Source: Methanobacteriaceae archaeon (GTDB taxonomy: Archaea; Methanobacteriota; Methanobacteria; Methanobacteriales; Methanobacteriaceae). Taken from it: 22,813 bases of DNA. The notes beneath the pieces were generated by a model. The model made no database searches. It had not been told where the DNA came from and saw only the letters and a list, made by a program, of their open reading frames with translations. Shown here piece after piece: positions 7,764-15,988 of the stretch. Made by a program: the position numbers and the translations under genes. The stretch spans positions 1-22,813 of the forward strand of contig JADGNH010000013.1 in the NCBI GenBank assembly GCA_017883605.1. The letters are read 5' to 3'. Positions within the stretch are counted from its first letter, which is position 1. Each line of letters starts with the position of its first letter.

Positions 7764-8052
7764 ATGCGGAGCAGAGTTTAAAGGAGATTCGGAGGACATA
7801 ATACTGGAAGGATGTCCTTTTTGCGGCAGTAAATTTTTCGAATACCACCATAAAGGTAGGGTTGAGGAGATCAAAAGGATCAAAGGAGATTCTATAGAAA
7901 CCATTATGGTAAAGGCAGATGGTATCTACGAGGTTAACCTCCCCTCACTGCTGGAGGATGACTCCATAATAGTCTCTGATGAGGAAGGAAAGTACGTCAT
8001 AGACATTAACTTTCTTTTAAAAAAGAAAATGAGAGAGAAGGAGAAGTCATAG
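7747..8052 (+). CDS. Small zinc-ribbon protein (OapC/ArvC-like)
   Basis: With the GTG start at 7747 the protein is 101 residues and opens [11 protein letters not shown], with Cys4 and Cys7. A second pair follows in [13 protein letters not shown], so four Cys probably bind one zinc ion. The rest is acidic, with strand-like segments ([20 protein letters not shown]), and ends in a very basic helix ([10 protein letters not shown]). This resembles the short archaeal zinc ribbons that some annotations name OapC/ArvC, a name given from memory. It overlaps DUF2073 by 17 nt, so the two are translationally coupled. A role in RNA or protein binding with the GTPase is plausible only. Confidence 0.82.
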   Translation: MHRCIKCGAEFKGDSEDIILEGCPFCGSKFFEYHHKGRVEEIKRIKGDSIETIMVKADGIYEVNLPSLLEDDSIIVSDEEGKYVIDINFLLKKKMREKEKS

Positions 8053-8159
8053 ATTGATTTTTAATTTTGATTATTTGTCAAATACTTTTTTTTAATAAAT
8101 TTCAATATCTTATTCTTTTTAAATGAACTTCATACTATCTTCTATTTTTAAAATAAACT
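8053..8159. terminator. Convergent terminator region with imperfect repeat
   Basis: This spacer separates two converging genes. T-rich runs (TTTTTTTT near 8087) can end the plus-strand operon. AATAAATTTCAATATCT (8094-8110) recurs as AATAAACTTCAATATCT (8152-8168), the second copy reaching into the 3' end of the minus-strand gene. I see no gene here. Confidence 0.45.
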
Positions 8160-10139
8160 TCAATATCTCCTTTTTAAATCCTTTTCATCCACAAAATCAC
8201 ATTTTCCAGATGGTAAAACCCTTATAATATCTTCCAATGTAAAATTACGCTCTTTATCAATCTTTTTCAAGATCTCCCTGGAAATTTCCTCTTTTTTAGT
8301 GTAACCCGGTTTTATAACTGCATATTTGTCGGTGTATTTACTCAGGGCATTTATCGGGCCGGCCATTATCCTCTCACCCTCATAATCCACCACACCCACC
8401 GCTATTAAAAGGGGAATTCCCCTAACATAATTTCGCGTGCCCCTGATTATAAAAGCCCCCTTGACTAGGAATTCTCCAGATTGGGGGGTCTTTGAAACCT
8501 GATCCGGGTGTACCCAGTACACATCCTGGGATCCAAAACCTTTAGGCCAGGCACTAGAAAAGGAAGCAGCCAGGTATGCTGCTTCTTCTATGGTGTTCTC
8601 TGGGATATCGGCCCCACCACTTTTTATAACCACTGAAGGCGCGCCATGAATATCGGAGTGCAGATAAACATCATTACTTTCCAGGTGATGTTTAACTACC
8701 ATCTCATTGGTGGTGGCATCTCTCCCTCCTATTACCAGGAGACCGTCGGAGGATAGGAACCACCGCAGCTTTTCAAACCACTTAAGCTCTTTTTTAACCC
8801 TTTTTTGAGGTACTCTGATCCTTTCCATGGCAGTTTCTCTTTTGGATTTGGCCTTCTCTATTTCCTTTAAAGTTCTTTCTATAGCTATTTTTACTCCTTT
8901 TATTTTTCGTTTGGCCTTTTTACCCTGATTATAGTAAACTTCAGAATTTTCAGGAATGCTTAATTTTGAATCTACAGTTATCCTAATTCCATCCAGATTT
9001 AAATTGAGATTTCCCATTTTGTCAATGGATTCTATAACATTGAGTCCTTCAACTTTCTTTTTTTTCCCTGCTTTTACCCGGGAAATTATTTCGAGCCAGG
9101 AATATTTCTCCCGGGCGAGGTTTATATCATCAAAGATATCCTGAACCTTCTGGTAGTTTGAGTAGAGGGCATCACCCTTTATTTTAGATCCTTTAACGGT
9201 TTTTTTGAACTTTTCAAGGGTTTCTTCCTGTATCCTGAGCCTTTTTTCAAACTTCCCCACTTCGACATCCCAGACATTTTCCTGAACTTTTTTTATATCC
9301 TCTCCCACTATACCGCTGTAGTACTCGTCAGCAGCTTCATTGTAGCTTTCAAAGGGCTTCTTTTTATATGATTCATAAATCTTGAGGTCCAGGGGCAGAA
9401 CATCTTCTTTGCTGTTTGAAACTATCTGAGGATGGAATTCTAGATTTTTAAGGGGATTGAAAACGGCAGAAACTGCTTCATAAATTGAGTCGATTTCTTC
9501 TGGAGTTAAGTCGTTGGAAGACTTCTCTTTCTCAATATCAGCTCTTAAAACAATCTCTTCTGCATACACCCCTCCCAGACCGCTTCTGGCAATGGTTCTT
9601 ATAACATCTCTATCTGAAGCTTGGAATAAAGCCTTTAATTCTTCTCTTTCAACATTTAAAGGATTTATCCCTTTTTCTGGCGGATATTTGTACTCTTCCT
9701 TGGATGCTATTTTGCGGTCTTCCCATAACTTACGTTTTAAGGGTAATATTATCCTTCCTTCTTCATCCAAAAGTATTATATTACCCTTTGCAAAGAGTTC
9801 TATAACCAGGGAATATTTATGTTCCTTCTGGATGTCCATTTCAATAATTCTGTCGAAGTGGTGCTGCCGCACATCCGTGACCGTGCCTCCTTTGAGATAT
9901 TTCCGAAGAAGCATTGGAAAGTTTGGCGGCACTTTAGGATTTTCAGGGGGATAATGGGTTGAATGGACCCTTAAACCTGCCTGAAAGACCACATCCATTC
10001 GGCCCTTACCCGGAACGTGGAATCTCACTAGTACCGTATCTTTGGTGGGTTGGTAGGCCTTTTGAAAACGTGCATCATTTAAAAGCTCCTTTAACTCGTG
10101 ACAAATTGCGTAAACATCAACATTGGACATAGCTTTCAT
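8160..10139 (-). CDS. rqcH: RqcH / NFACT-family ribosome quality control protein
   Basis: A 659-residue NFACT protein, the archaeal counterpart of bacterial RqcH and eukaryotic Rqc2/NEMF, which bind stalled large ribosomal subunits and direct C-terminal tailing of the trapped peptide with tRNA. The N-terminal NFACT-N region (about 1-230) carries Asp96-Arg97 in [10 protein letters not shown], matching the Asp-Arg pair essential in B. subtilis RqcH. GLGG (187-190) marks the helix-hairpin-helix part. Charged helices (about 285-350 and 405-445) form the coiled-coil arm. NFACT-R (about 453-560) contains [22 protein letters not shown] and [22 protein letters not shown] (10144-10150) lies 4 nt before the ATG. 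It is divergently arranged with the EMC6-like gene 64 bp away. Confidence 0.93.
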   Translation of the reverse strand: MKAMSNVDVYAICHELKELLNDARFQKAYQPTKDTVLVRFHVPGKGRMDVVFQAGLRVHSTHYPPENPKVPPNFPMLLRKYLKGGTVTDVRQHHFDRIIEMDIQKEHKYSLVIELFAKGNIILLDEEGRIILPLKRKLWEDRKIASKEEYKYPPEKGINPLNVEREELKALFQASDRDVIRTIARSGLGGVYAEEIVLRADIEKEKSSNDLTPEEIDSIYEAVSAVFNPLKNLEFHPQIVSNSKEDVLPLDLKIYESYKKKPFESYNEAADEYYSGIVGEDIKKVQENVWDVEVGKFEKRLRIQEETLEKFKKTVKGSKIKGDALYSNYQKVQDIFDDINLAREKYSWLEIISRVKAGKKKKVEGLNVIESIDKMGNLNLNLDGIRITVDSKLSIPENSEVYYNQGKKAKRKIKGVKIAIERTLKEIEKAKSKRETAMERIRVPQKRVKKELKWFEKLRWFLSSDGLLVIGGRDATTNEMVVKHHLESNDVYLHSDIHGAPSVVIKSGGADIPENTIEEAAYLAASFSSAWPKGFGSQDVYWVHPDQVSKTPQSGEFLVKGAFIIRGTRNYVRGIPLLIAVGVVDYEGERIMAGPINALSKYTDKYAVIKPGYTKKEEISREILKKIDKERNFTLEDIIRVLPSGKCDFVDEKDLKRRY

Positions 10140-10203
10140 TTAACACCCTCATTTATATTATAGGATTAATGATAATTAATTAACATGAAACGGAGGAAAA
10201 AAT

Positions 10204-10485
10204 ATGGAAATTGAGGTTAAATTAACATCTATACATGCTGTTGCAGCTATAATCGCAGGTTACTTATCATTTTTAATTTCAACTGGAGCAATAGCCAACA
10301 TAGGAAAAAATGAAGTCATGGCAGTCCTTTTATCACTGGTAATCCTTTATTTCACCGGCCAAATCTCTCAGAGACTTTTTGGTAAAGAAGCTGTAGGGGG
10401 ATTAAAAGGCTGGCTCTGGAGCGGTATAGTGCCTTTCTTTTTTATCTGGATAGTGGTATGGGTTCTATTTTTTAACTATTACTAA
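10204..10485 (+). CDS. EMC6-like small membrane protein
   Basis: A 93-residue protein with three predicted helices: [36 protein letters not shown], and [20 protein letters not shown]. Size, helix number and the ending W-x-x-W-x-LF-x-N resemble archaeal EMC6-like proteins, related to the EMC6 subunit of the eukaryotic ER membrane insertase. That identification is from memory of the family pattern and is moderately sure. GGAGG (10192-10196) precedes the ATG. It diverges from the rqcH gene and probably uses the short shared promoter region. It is followed by long T-runs. Confidence 0.65.
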   Translation: MEIEVKLTSIHAVAAIIAGYLSFLISTGAIANIGKNEVMAVLLSLVILYFTGQISQRLFGKEAVGGLKGWLWSGIVPFFFIWIVVWVLFFNYY

Positions 10486-10647
10486 ATTAAGTAAGAAATC
10501 CTTAAATAAATATTTATTACCATTTTTTTTTAAATTTTTTTTATCAAATAAATCATATTTCAAAAATTTTTATTATATTTTTCTTAATTTTTTACAATCC
10601 CTACTTTTAACAACAATTGGTTCAATTTTGCCTGATTCCAGCTTGTT
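10486..10647. terminator. T-rich terminator region
   Basis: Several long T-runs on the plus strand (10529-10538, 10543-10550, 10577-10592) follow the EMC6-like gene and probably end its transcript. On the minus strand the region is the 3' side of the DUF2070 gene, where A-runs on the plus strand are short. Confidence 0.5.
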
Positions 10648-12498
10648 TTAAAATGCCCAGTAGAAAACCCAGATGAATGCAAATAAAATGGCTAATACAA
10701 ACACCAAAGGAGCAAAGATCTTGCTTACAGCTATTATGGAGCTGATGGTTGTCACCAGTTCTGTGGCGTGGGTGGGGCCCAGAGTTTTAAGATTCTTTAT
10801 CCGGGATACTTTACAGGCAACCGAAACTGGTTCCAGGTCGTCAATGGCCTTTTCGGTACAATCCAGGATGGCTGCTATTATCTCCTTCTGCATCTTCTTA
10901 CCCACGGGATTGTGGCCCCCGGATAAGGTGTTAACAAAGTGGGTGTCGGTGGTCATCACCTCGGCATAGTCCAGCCCCAAACCCCTGACCTCTTCTAATA
11001 TTTTTTCTCTGAAACCTTTAAGCATGTTATTGGCATCAAGGAGTATGTAGGCAGTTTTTTGTCCTTCCTGGTTATTGTCTTCATTTTTTCCACCCACCTC
11101 CACTACCATAACCTTCACCCCGCTTTGACCAATCCCCTGTTCCTTGGACATTTCATCCAAAGGATTTCCTGCACAACCCACTTTAATACAGCTTTCCAGT
11201 GGGGGTTTATCCAGTTTATCCACGGCGTCAATTAGTTGGAATACTTCTTTGTTGCCGGGCAGCACCCTTCCACTCTCTCCACCAAAACAGTTGTGACAAT
11301 CCACCAGTAAAACGTTATCCACTTCACAGGAGGACCTGGCAGAATTCATTATGGAAAGGCCCACTCCAAAATCTATGTCATCAAAACCCTTAGGGGCGAA
11401 GGTGGCTAAAAGGACCAGATCTCTGCCAAAATATTGGGCCCCAATTTTAGCTTCTTCACTTTCAACCCTGAAAAATTTACTGGCATTTTCAGAGTAATCC
11501 ATACTATCCAGAGCTTTTTCCACCACCTTTTTTATCTTAACTATTTCTCTGGAAGCCACCGGATTGAAGTCATGGGTAGAGGGACCGTGAGATACCATGG
11601 TAAAGGTATCAAAACTTTCTGCCAGTAGAGTGGGCATATTTCCACCACCTATATTTCCTACAGGACCGGGATGGACACAGGGAGAGAGGAAAATTGCTTT
11701 CAGACCCTTACTGGTTTTAAAACTCAGAACCCCCACCAGTGTTTCTATGGGTTCCCCCATGTCCTCAAAAAGACCCTCCAAGGCCTGTGAACCTTCAGTT
11801 ATATGGGATATGAAGAGGCTTAAAAGCTCTAATCCTCCCACGCCCAGATTTTTACGCATGGGCGACTCTATAATCACTACAAAGGAGTATATGGCAAGCA
11901 TCAATATCATGGAGGCTATTATAATTTTTAAAAGCAAGGCGATTATGCTGAAATCGCCTATATTGGTGGTTATGCTGGTTAAAAAGACAATTACCATTAC
12001 CATGCTTAGGATCAACGCCGGCTGGGTGGCTGCTATAAACACGGACTGCAGCAGACGGATGTTGGAGGTTCCCCAGATCACAATGGTTCGGAAAGCAAAC
12101 ATTATGGCGCAACCAAATATCAGGGCATCTATGGTGTAATTATAGATGGAAAAGGATGAAACAAGACTTCCAACGAGGTAAATAATAGCTACTATAACCA
12201 TTGAGACCAGAGCAAGGAACATAGACTGTTTCATCTTCATATGCCGGCCTTCCAGAGCATTAACCATAGGTTGGGTTATACCACCAGCCATAATGGACAT
12301 CAACCCGAATATTAAAAAACCAGCAGATCCACCATAAATTACACTGTAAAGTATTGAAAAGTTTACATCAGGCTCAGTCAGGAATGCAATGACACCAGTT
12401 ATGAAACTGATACATATCATGGCCAAAACTGAAAAAGGAGTTTCTGGCAGAGATACTATATATTTAGTAAGGCCCATTATATTGTCTACCGCAGACAT
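10648..12498 (-). CDS. DUF2070 family membrane protein
   Basis: A 616-residue protein of the archaeal DUF2070 family. The first 215 residues hold about seven membrane helices. A large soluble domain follows, with the conserved Gly/His-rich segments [19 protein letters not shown] and [13 protein letters not shown], then [14 protein letters not shown] and [16 protein letters not shown]. One last helix pair lies at about 583-616. The clustered His, Asp and Cys residues suggest a metal- or phosphate-binding site, but no activity is established as far as I know. GAGG (12508-12511) precedes the ATG by 8-9 nt. The upstream DNA carries a periodic repeat array. Confidence 0.9.
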   Translation of the reverse strand: MSAVDNIMGLTKYIVSLPETPFSVLAMICISFITGVIAFLTEPDVNFSILYSVIYGGSAGFLIFGLMSIMAGGITQPMVNALEGRHMKMKQSMFLALVSMVIVAIIYLVGSLVSSFSIYNYTIDALIFGCAIMFAFRTIVIWGTSNIRLLQSVFIAATQPALILSMVMVIVFLTSITTNIGDFSIIALLLKIIIASMILMLAIYSFVVIIESPMRKNLGVGGLELLSLFISHITEGSQALEGLFEDMGEPIETLVGVLSFKTSKGLKAIFLSPCVHPGPVGNIGGGNMPTLLAESFDTFTMVSHGPSTHDFNPVASREIVKIKKVVEKALDSMDYSENASKFFRVESEEAKIGAQYFGRDLVLLATFAPKGFDDIDFGVGLSIMNSARSSCEVDNVLLVDCHNCFGGESGRVLPGNKEVFQLIDAVDKLDKPPLESCIKVGCAGNPLDEMSKEQGIGQSGVKVMVVEVGGKNEDNNQEGQKTAYILLDANNMLKGFREKILEEVRGLGLDYAEVMTTDTHFVNTLSGGHNPVGKKMQKEIIAAILDCTEKAIDDLEPVSVACKVSRIKNLKTLGPTHATELVTTISSIIAVSKIFAPLVFVLAILFAFIWVFYWAF

Positions 12499-12514
12499 GA
12501 TATTCCTCTAAACT

Positions 12515-12732
12515 CTAATTTTTTATTATCTAATTTAAATATCCGTGAAAGTTATTATCTAATGTTGGATTGTTGTGAAAGTTATTATCTAATTTAAATA
12601 TTCGTGAAGTTTTATCTCTAAGTGAAGTTTTTATTCTCTAAGGTGGAGTTTGTGAAAAGTTTTGTATCTAAGTAGTATTTGTGAAAATTTTATCATCTAA
12701 GTTTAATATCGTAAAGTTCAATATAGCCATAT
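12515..12732. repeat. Degenerate tandem repeat array, 29-30 bp period
   Basis: The gap between the divergent DUF2070 and fumarase genes is built from a degenerate AT-rich unit beginning GTGAAA and containing ATCTAA about 12-15 nt later. The GTGAA-like starts fall at 12545, 12575, 12604, 12622, 12652, 12681 and 12711, spacings of 30, 29, 18, 30, 29 and 30. A partial unit lies before the first. There are no unique spacers, so this is not a CRISPR array. It fills the promoter region of both genes. No ORF is present. Confidence 0.75.
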
Positions 12733-12802
12733 AATCTTCATGGCTTTTAAGCTTATACCAATATTAAGTCTTTATGGTAATTAGTATGAAGGAAGTGTTT
12801 CT

Positions 12803-13363
12803 ATGGATGTGAAACTTAAAACACCACTTTTAAGGAAGGATACAGAAAATTTACAGGTAGGAGATACAGTATATTTATCAGGCACCATCTACACTGCCAG
12901 AGATAGTGCCCATAAAAGAATTGTTCAGGACGGATCGCCGGTGGATCTTGATGGAGCAGTTATATTCCATGCTGGCCCCATAATAAAGACTTCAAAAAAA
13001 GCAAATGGTTCAGAAAGTTATGAGATGGTGGCGGTTGGTCCCACCACCAGTACCCGGATGAACCCCTACCAGGACCAGCTTATAGATCAGGGAGTGAAAG
13101 CGGTAGTTGGAAAGGGAGGTATGGATGAGAAAACATCAGAGGCCCTAAAAAGAAACGGCGCCGTATTTTTAGCTGCAGTAGGTGGCTGCGCAGCCCTATA
13201 CGTAAATTCTGTTAAAACGGTTAAAAATGTTCACTGGATAGATCTGGGAGTTCCTGAAGCTATCTGGGAACTGGAAGTAAAGGATTTTGGACCGTTAATT
13301 GTTACCATGGACTCCCATGGCGGAAATCTCTATGAACAGGTCAGAAAACAAATATCCCTATGA
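12803..13363 (+). CDS. Fumarate hydratase class I, beta (C-terminal) subunit
   Basis: A 186-residue protein matching the C-terminal domain of class I iron-sulfur fumarases and L(+)-tartrate dehydratases, which in many archaea is a separate beta subunit. Family segments are [69 protein letters not shown] and [10 protein letters not shown]. The enzyme hydrates fumarate to malate, part of the partial reductive TCA route of methanogens. The alpha subunit carrying the Fe-S cluster is not in this window, so the partner must be encoded elsewhere. GGAAGTG (12791-12797) lies 5 nt before the ATG. The 3' end overlaps the next gene by 32 nt and forms the first unit of a 30-bp repeat. Tartrate dehydratase is the alternative assignment. 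Confidence 0.88.
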   Translation: MDVKLKTPLLRKDTENLQVGDTVYLSGTIYTARDSAHKRIVQDGSPVDLDGAVIFHAGPIIKTSKKANGSESYEMVAVGPTTSTRMNPYQDQLIDQGVKAVVGKGGMDEKTSEALKRNGAVFLAAVGGCAALYVNSVKTVKNVHWIDLGVPEAIWELEVKDFGPLIVTMDSHGGNLYEQVRKQISL

Positions 13364-14267
13364 AGATGTTCTGGAAGAAGAATATCATATTAAAAATTGT
13401 TTGAAAAAAGAACTTCTTTTTAAGGATTCTCTAAAAGAAGAATATCTCTTTAAGGATTCTCTAAAAGAAGAACTTCTCTTTAAGGATGTTAAAAAGAAGA
13501 AATATCCTCTAGAAGGTTTCATTGACACCCACATCCACACCGCACCTGATGTCAAACCCCGAATTTTAAACGACGTTGAGGCTGCAAATATGGCTTCCCA
13601 GGATAAAATGGGAGCTATAGTTATAAAATCACACATTGAACCTACTTCTGGCCGGGCCAATATTGCAGAATATTTGACTGGATTTAAGGTTTTTGGCGGT
13701 GTTTGTTTAAACCATAGTGTGGGTGGATTAAATCCAGATGCGGTTAGAACTGTGGCAAGAATGGGTGGGAAGTTAGTATGGCTTCCCACCACGTCTTATA
13801 CTGAAATAGAGATAGAAGAAGATAAAATTGAGGAAATCCTGCATATAGCAGCCGAAAATGATCTGGTTCTGGGTACGGGACATTTAAGTGTTTTTGAGAT
13901 ATTTCAGGTTCTGGACCTGGCAAAGAGCCTGGGGTTACAGAGAATAATAGTGAACCATCCTCTCACCCGGGTGGTGGATGCCAGCATGGACGAACAGAGG
14001 GAAATGTCCCGCTATGCCTACCTGGAACACTGTTACGTGGCCTGCATGCCCCTTCACGACGGGCTGAATCCTGAAGTGATGGCAGAGGCCATAAAAGAGG
14101 TGGGAGCGGGAAGATGTATAATGGCCACTGACTTTGGGCAGGCACACAACCCCCCTCCAGCGGAGGGTATGAAACTGTTTGTAGAGGAGATGTTGAAGCA
14201 GGGAGTTTCCTGGAAGGAGATAACCACCATGTGTGTTGAGAATCCGGGAAAACTATTGTTTGGGTAG
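13332..14267 (+). CDS. DUF6282-like metal-dependent hydrolase (TIM-barrel type) with repeat-expanded N-terminus
   Basis: The core from about residue 63 reads [15 protein letters not shown], with an HxH pair (His67, His69). It continues with [33 protein letters not shown] and MATDFGQ: the His/Asp ligand order of amidohydrolase/phosphotriesterase-like TIM barrels, matching DUF6282. Substrate unknown. I chose ATG 13332 (MNRSENKYP), although in-frame ATGs exist at 13299 and 13317, because KYPYE near the start and KYPLE at 57-61 bracket the repeat and suggest an ancestral [17 protein letters not shown]. The 50 residues between are five 10-residue units such as [10 protein letters not shown] and [10 protein letters not shown]. 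The gene overlaps the fumarase subunit by 32 nt and is probably co-translated with it. Confidence 0.75.
   Translation: MNRSENKYPYEDVLEEEYHIKNCLKKELLFKDSLKEEYLFKDSLKEELLFKDVKKKKYPLEGFIDTHIHTAPDVKPRILNDVEAANMASQDKMGAIVIKSHIEPTSGRANIAEYLTGFKVFGGVCLNHSVGGLNPDAVRTVARMGGKLVWLPTTSYTEIEIEEDKIEEILHIAAENDLVLGTGHLSVFEIFQVLDLAKSLGLQRIIVNHPLTRVVDASMDEQREMSRYAYLEHCYVACMPLHDGLNPEVMAEAIKEVGAGRCIMATDFGQAHNPPPAEGMKLFVEEMLKQGVSWKEITTMCVENPGKLLFG
13351..13500 (+). repeat. 30-bp in-frame tandem repeat (five units)
   Basis: Five contiguous 30-bp units start at 13351, 13381, 13411, 13441 and 13471, and a sixth partial match starts at 13501 (AATATCCTCTAGAA versus AATATCCCTATGAA at 13351). Units 3 and 4 differ at only 3 of 30 positions by eye. 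Unit 1 contains the stop codon of the fumarase gene. Because 30 is a multiple of three, the expansion keeps the downstream frame. Confidence 0.85.
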
Positions 14268-14497
14268 TTTAAGTAAAATTTGAAATTTAGGAGAGAGTAA
14301 TTTTTTATAATTTGTAGGAAACGATTTAAATTTCTTTTCATATTTCGAAAAAATAAGATGAAATAACATTTTTGATTTTATTTAAACTTCTTAACTACAC
14401 TGATTAGTCTAAATAGCCAAATATCTGAAATAGGATAAAATATATTTACTTGAATAGCTAAAGAAATAGTTTAGATAGGACCTTTAAAGGGGATTAA
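14268..14497. promoter_or_regulatory. AT-rich intergenic region before the toxin-antitoxin pair
   Basis: A T-run near 14301-14307 may end the fumarase/DUF6282 transcript. The rest is AT-rich with TATA-like stretches (AAAATATATTTAC near 14437) that could start the HepT/MntA transcript. I see no gene. Confidence 0.3.
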
Positions 14498-14914
14498 ATG
14501 GACAAGGAAAGAATTTACGTAAAACTTGATGAAATAGAACAATACCTCAAAGAAATAGATGAAATAATGCCGAAATCAATTGGAACTTATCTTAATAATT
14601 TGGAAAAGAAAAGAGCTCTGGAAAGGTTGCTTCAGATAACCATAGAAGCTGTTATGGATACATCTGCCCTTTTGGTGAAGGAATTACATATGGGCTTGCC
14701 TGCGGCAGAAGAAGATTTCTTAGAAAAACTGAAGGGCAAGGTTTTGGAGCCTGAATTGGTGGATAAACTAAAAAAGATGAGGGGATTCAGAAATATATTA
14801 GTCCACGGATATTCCAAAATCGACGATGAGAAAGTGTTTAAAATTTTAAATCAGGATTTGAAAGATATTCAAGATTTCAAAAAAGATTTAATTGAATTTT
14901 TAAAGGATAAATAG
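14498..14914 (+). CDS. hepT: HepT-like toxin (HEPN RNase, DUF86)
   Basis: A 138-residue all-helical HEPN protein with the family motif RX4HXY: Arg98, His103 and Tyr105 in RNILVHGY. In characterised HepT/MntA systems (for example Shewanella oneidensis) HepT is an RNase toxin, and its Tyr in this motif is AMPylated by MntA to neutralise it; the Tyr is intact here. GGGGAT (14489-14494) precedes the ATG. The MntA-type gene follows after 75 bp, in the usual toxin-first order. Cytosolic. Whether it serves plasmid stability, phage defence or nothing here is unknown. Confidence 0.85.
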   Translation: MDKERIYVKLDEIEQYLKEIDEIMPKSIGTYLNNLEKKRALERLLQITIEAVMDTSALLVKELHMGLPAAEEDFLEKLKGKVLEPELVDKLKKMRGFRNILVHGYSKIDDEKVFKILNQDLKDIQDFKKDLIEFLKDK

Positions 14915-14989
14915 TTCAATAAGGATGTAGTTGATAAAAAGGATAGGTTTTATCATGGAATTTAGGATTCATATGACCAGAGGAATATA

Positions 14990-15388
14990 ATGAAAACCTT
15001 AGATAATAGAGTGGAGAAAATCCAGAAGACTCTGAAAGATTTTCAGACCAAAATTGAGAAAGATGAGGACATTTTGGCACTCATACTCTTTGGCAGCTAC
15101 GCCCGTGGAGAAGAAGCCCGGGACGTAGATCTGTGCCTGGTTTTGTTTCCAGATAAGGTTAAAAAAGCTCTGGATAAAAGAATTGAATACTCTCAGCGAG
15201 ATGAACTGGACGTACAGGTGTTTCAGGACCTTCCCCTCTATATTCGTCCCAGAGTTTTGAGGGAAGGAAAGGTTATGCACGTTAAGGATGAAGATCTGCT
15301 CTATGACATTGCTATAAAGACGGCTAAAGATTTTGAACTTTTCCGCCCTAAATATGAACTTTATTTGGAGGGGATTGCCCGGGGGTGA
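14990..15388 (+). CDS. mntA: MntA-like nucleotidyltransferase antitoxin
   Basis: A 132-residue minimal nucleotidyltransferase with GSYARG (35-40), the catalytic pair Asp45-Val-Asp47 and a third acidic residue, Asp74 (DELDVQVF). This matches MntA antitoxins, which transfer AMP from ATP to the partner HepT. The spacer between GS and DVD is 8 residues, shorter than the GSX10DXD usually written for this family; the catalytic residues are all present. AGAGGA (14979-14984) lies 5 nt before the ATG. Confidence 0.85.
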   Translation: MKTLDNRVEKIQKTLKDFQTKIEKDEDILALILFGSYARGEEARDVDLCLVLFPDKVKKALDKRIEYSQRDELDVQVFQDLPLYIRPRVLREGKVMHVKDEDLLYDIAIKTAKDFELFRPKYELYLEGIARG

Positions 15389-15431
15389 ACTGTGTCCCCT
15401 ATAACAGCATAAAAAATTTGGTAAATAACTC

Positions 15432-15520
15432 CTTGAATGGTGTTAAAAGATAAAAACAAATATTATATAGTTTATATAACTTTAATAGTGGTTATATAAC
15501 TTTAATAGTACCCATTCAAG
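15432..15520. promoter_or_regulatory. Tandem TATA-containing repeats inside an inverted repeat
   Basis: TTTATATAACTTTAATAGTG (15471-15490) is followed at once by GTTATATAACTTTAATAGTA (15491-15510), an 18/20 tandem duplication carrying a TATA-like box in each copy. The pair is flanked by CTTGAATGG (15432-15440) and its reverse complement CCATTCAAG (15512-15520). This looks like a duplicated promoter with a two-site operator. The nearest downstream gene is the lipoprotein at 15626, leaving a leader of about 100 nt. Confidence 0.5.
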
Positions 15521-15625
15521 TTGGTTATATGGAAGAGAACTTGTCTTGATCTTAATTTGAAAAAAAACTTGTTACACAGTTTAACGTATGATGATTAAAT
15601 GAATATAAATTAGAATGGTGATTAA

Positions 15626-15907
15626 ATGCAGCTAAAAACAGTTTTAAGTGGGATTATACTGGTGATGGTGGTGGTAGCCGTTTCTGGATGCACTGACAAC
15701 AGCACCAAACAGAATAGCGGAATGTCTGTTTCCAATGCAACGAAGATAGCCACAGACTACGCCAACAAATATGGTGTGACACCCGGCGTTCCCAGCCTCC
15801 AGAACAACGTCTTTACGGTACCCCTCTACAGAAACGGTACTCAAGTGGGCAATATCAGCATCGACTCCACTACGGGACAGGTTACCAATGCATATGTTAA
15901 CCCCTGA
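15626..15907 (+). CDS. Small lipoprotein with PepSY-like domain
   Basis: The signal peptide MQLKTVLSGIILVMVVVAVS ends in a lipobox VSGC, with Cys22 as the expected lipid-modified residue. The mature part is one short domain: a helix (NATKIATDYANKYG) followed by strands ending ISIDSTTGQVTNAYV, the pattern of PepSY-like domains. These often bind or inhibit peptidases or act as structural modules. It is probably anchored on the outer face of the membrane. GGTGAT (15617-15622) precedes the ATG; a similar ATGATTAAATG lies just upstream, near 15591. It converges with the DUF4013 gene. Confidence 0.75.
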   Translation: MQLKTVLSGIILVMVVVAVSGCTDNSTKQNSGMSVSNATKIATDYANKYGVTPGVPSLQNNVFTVPLYRNGTQVGNISIDSTTGQVTNAYVNP

Positions 15908-15988
15908 TGGCAGTTAATTTTGGGTAATGGTTACAATATATGTATCTGTAGTATCTCCAAATTTGTAATTTAGGTTTTGATAACCTTT

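Noticed and set aside
9514..9954. Plus-strand ORF of 146 codons
   Set aside because: It is the antisense shadow of the RqcH gene; the Ser-rich composition follows from Glu/Lys codons on the other strand.
11597..12139. Plus-strand ORF of 180 codons
   Set aside because: It is antisense to the DUF2070 gene, which has clear family motifs; its product has no domain and an odd Met/Ile-rich composition.
12515..12732. CRISPR array in the 29-30 bp periodic region
   Set aside because: The whole unit is repeated with no unique spacers between conserved repeats, units are degenerate, and no cas genes are nearby.
13369..13500. CRISPR-like 30-bp repeats
   Set aside because: The units are contiguous, in frame within a coding sequence, and have no spacers; this is an intragenic tandem repeat.
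14054..14341. Minus-strand ORF of 95 codons over the end of the DUF6282 gene
   Set aside because: It is antisense to conserved metal-binding motifs of the DUF6282-like protein and has no ribosome-binding site or domain.
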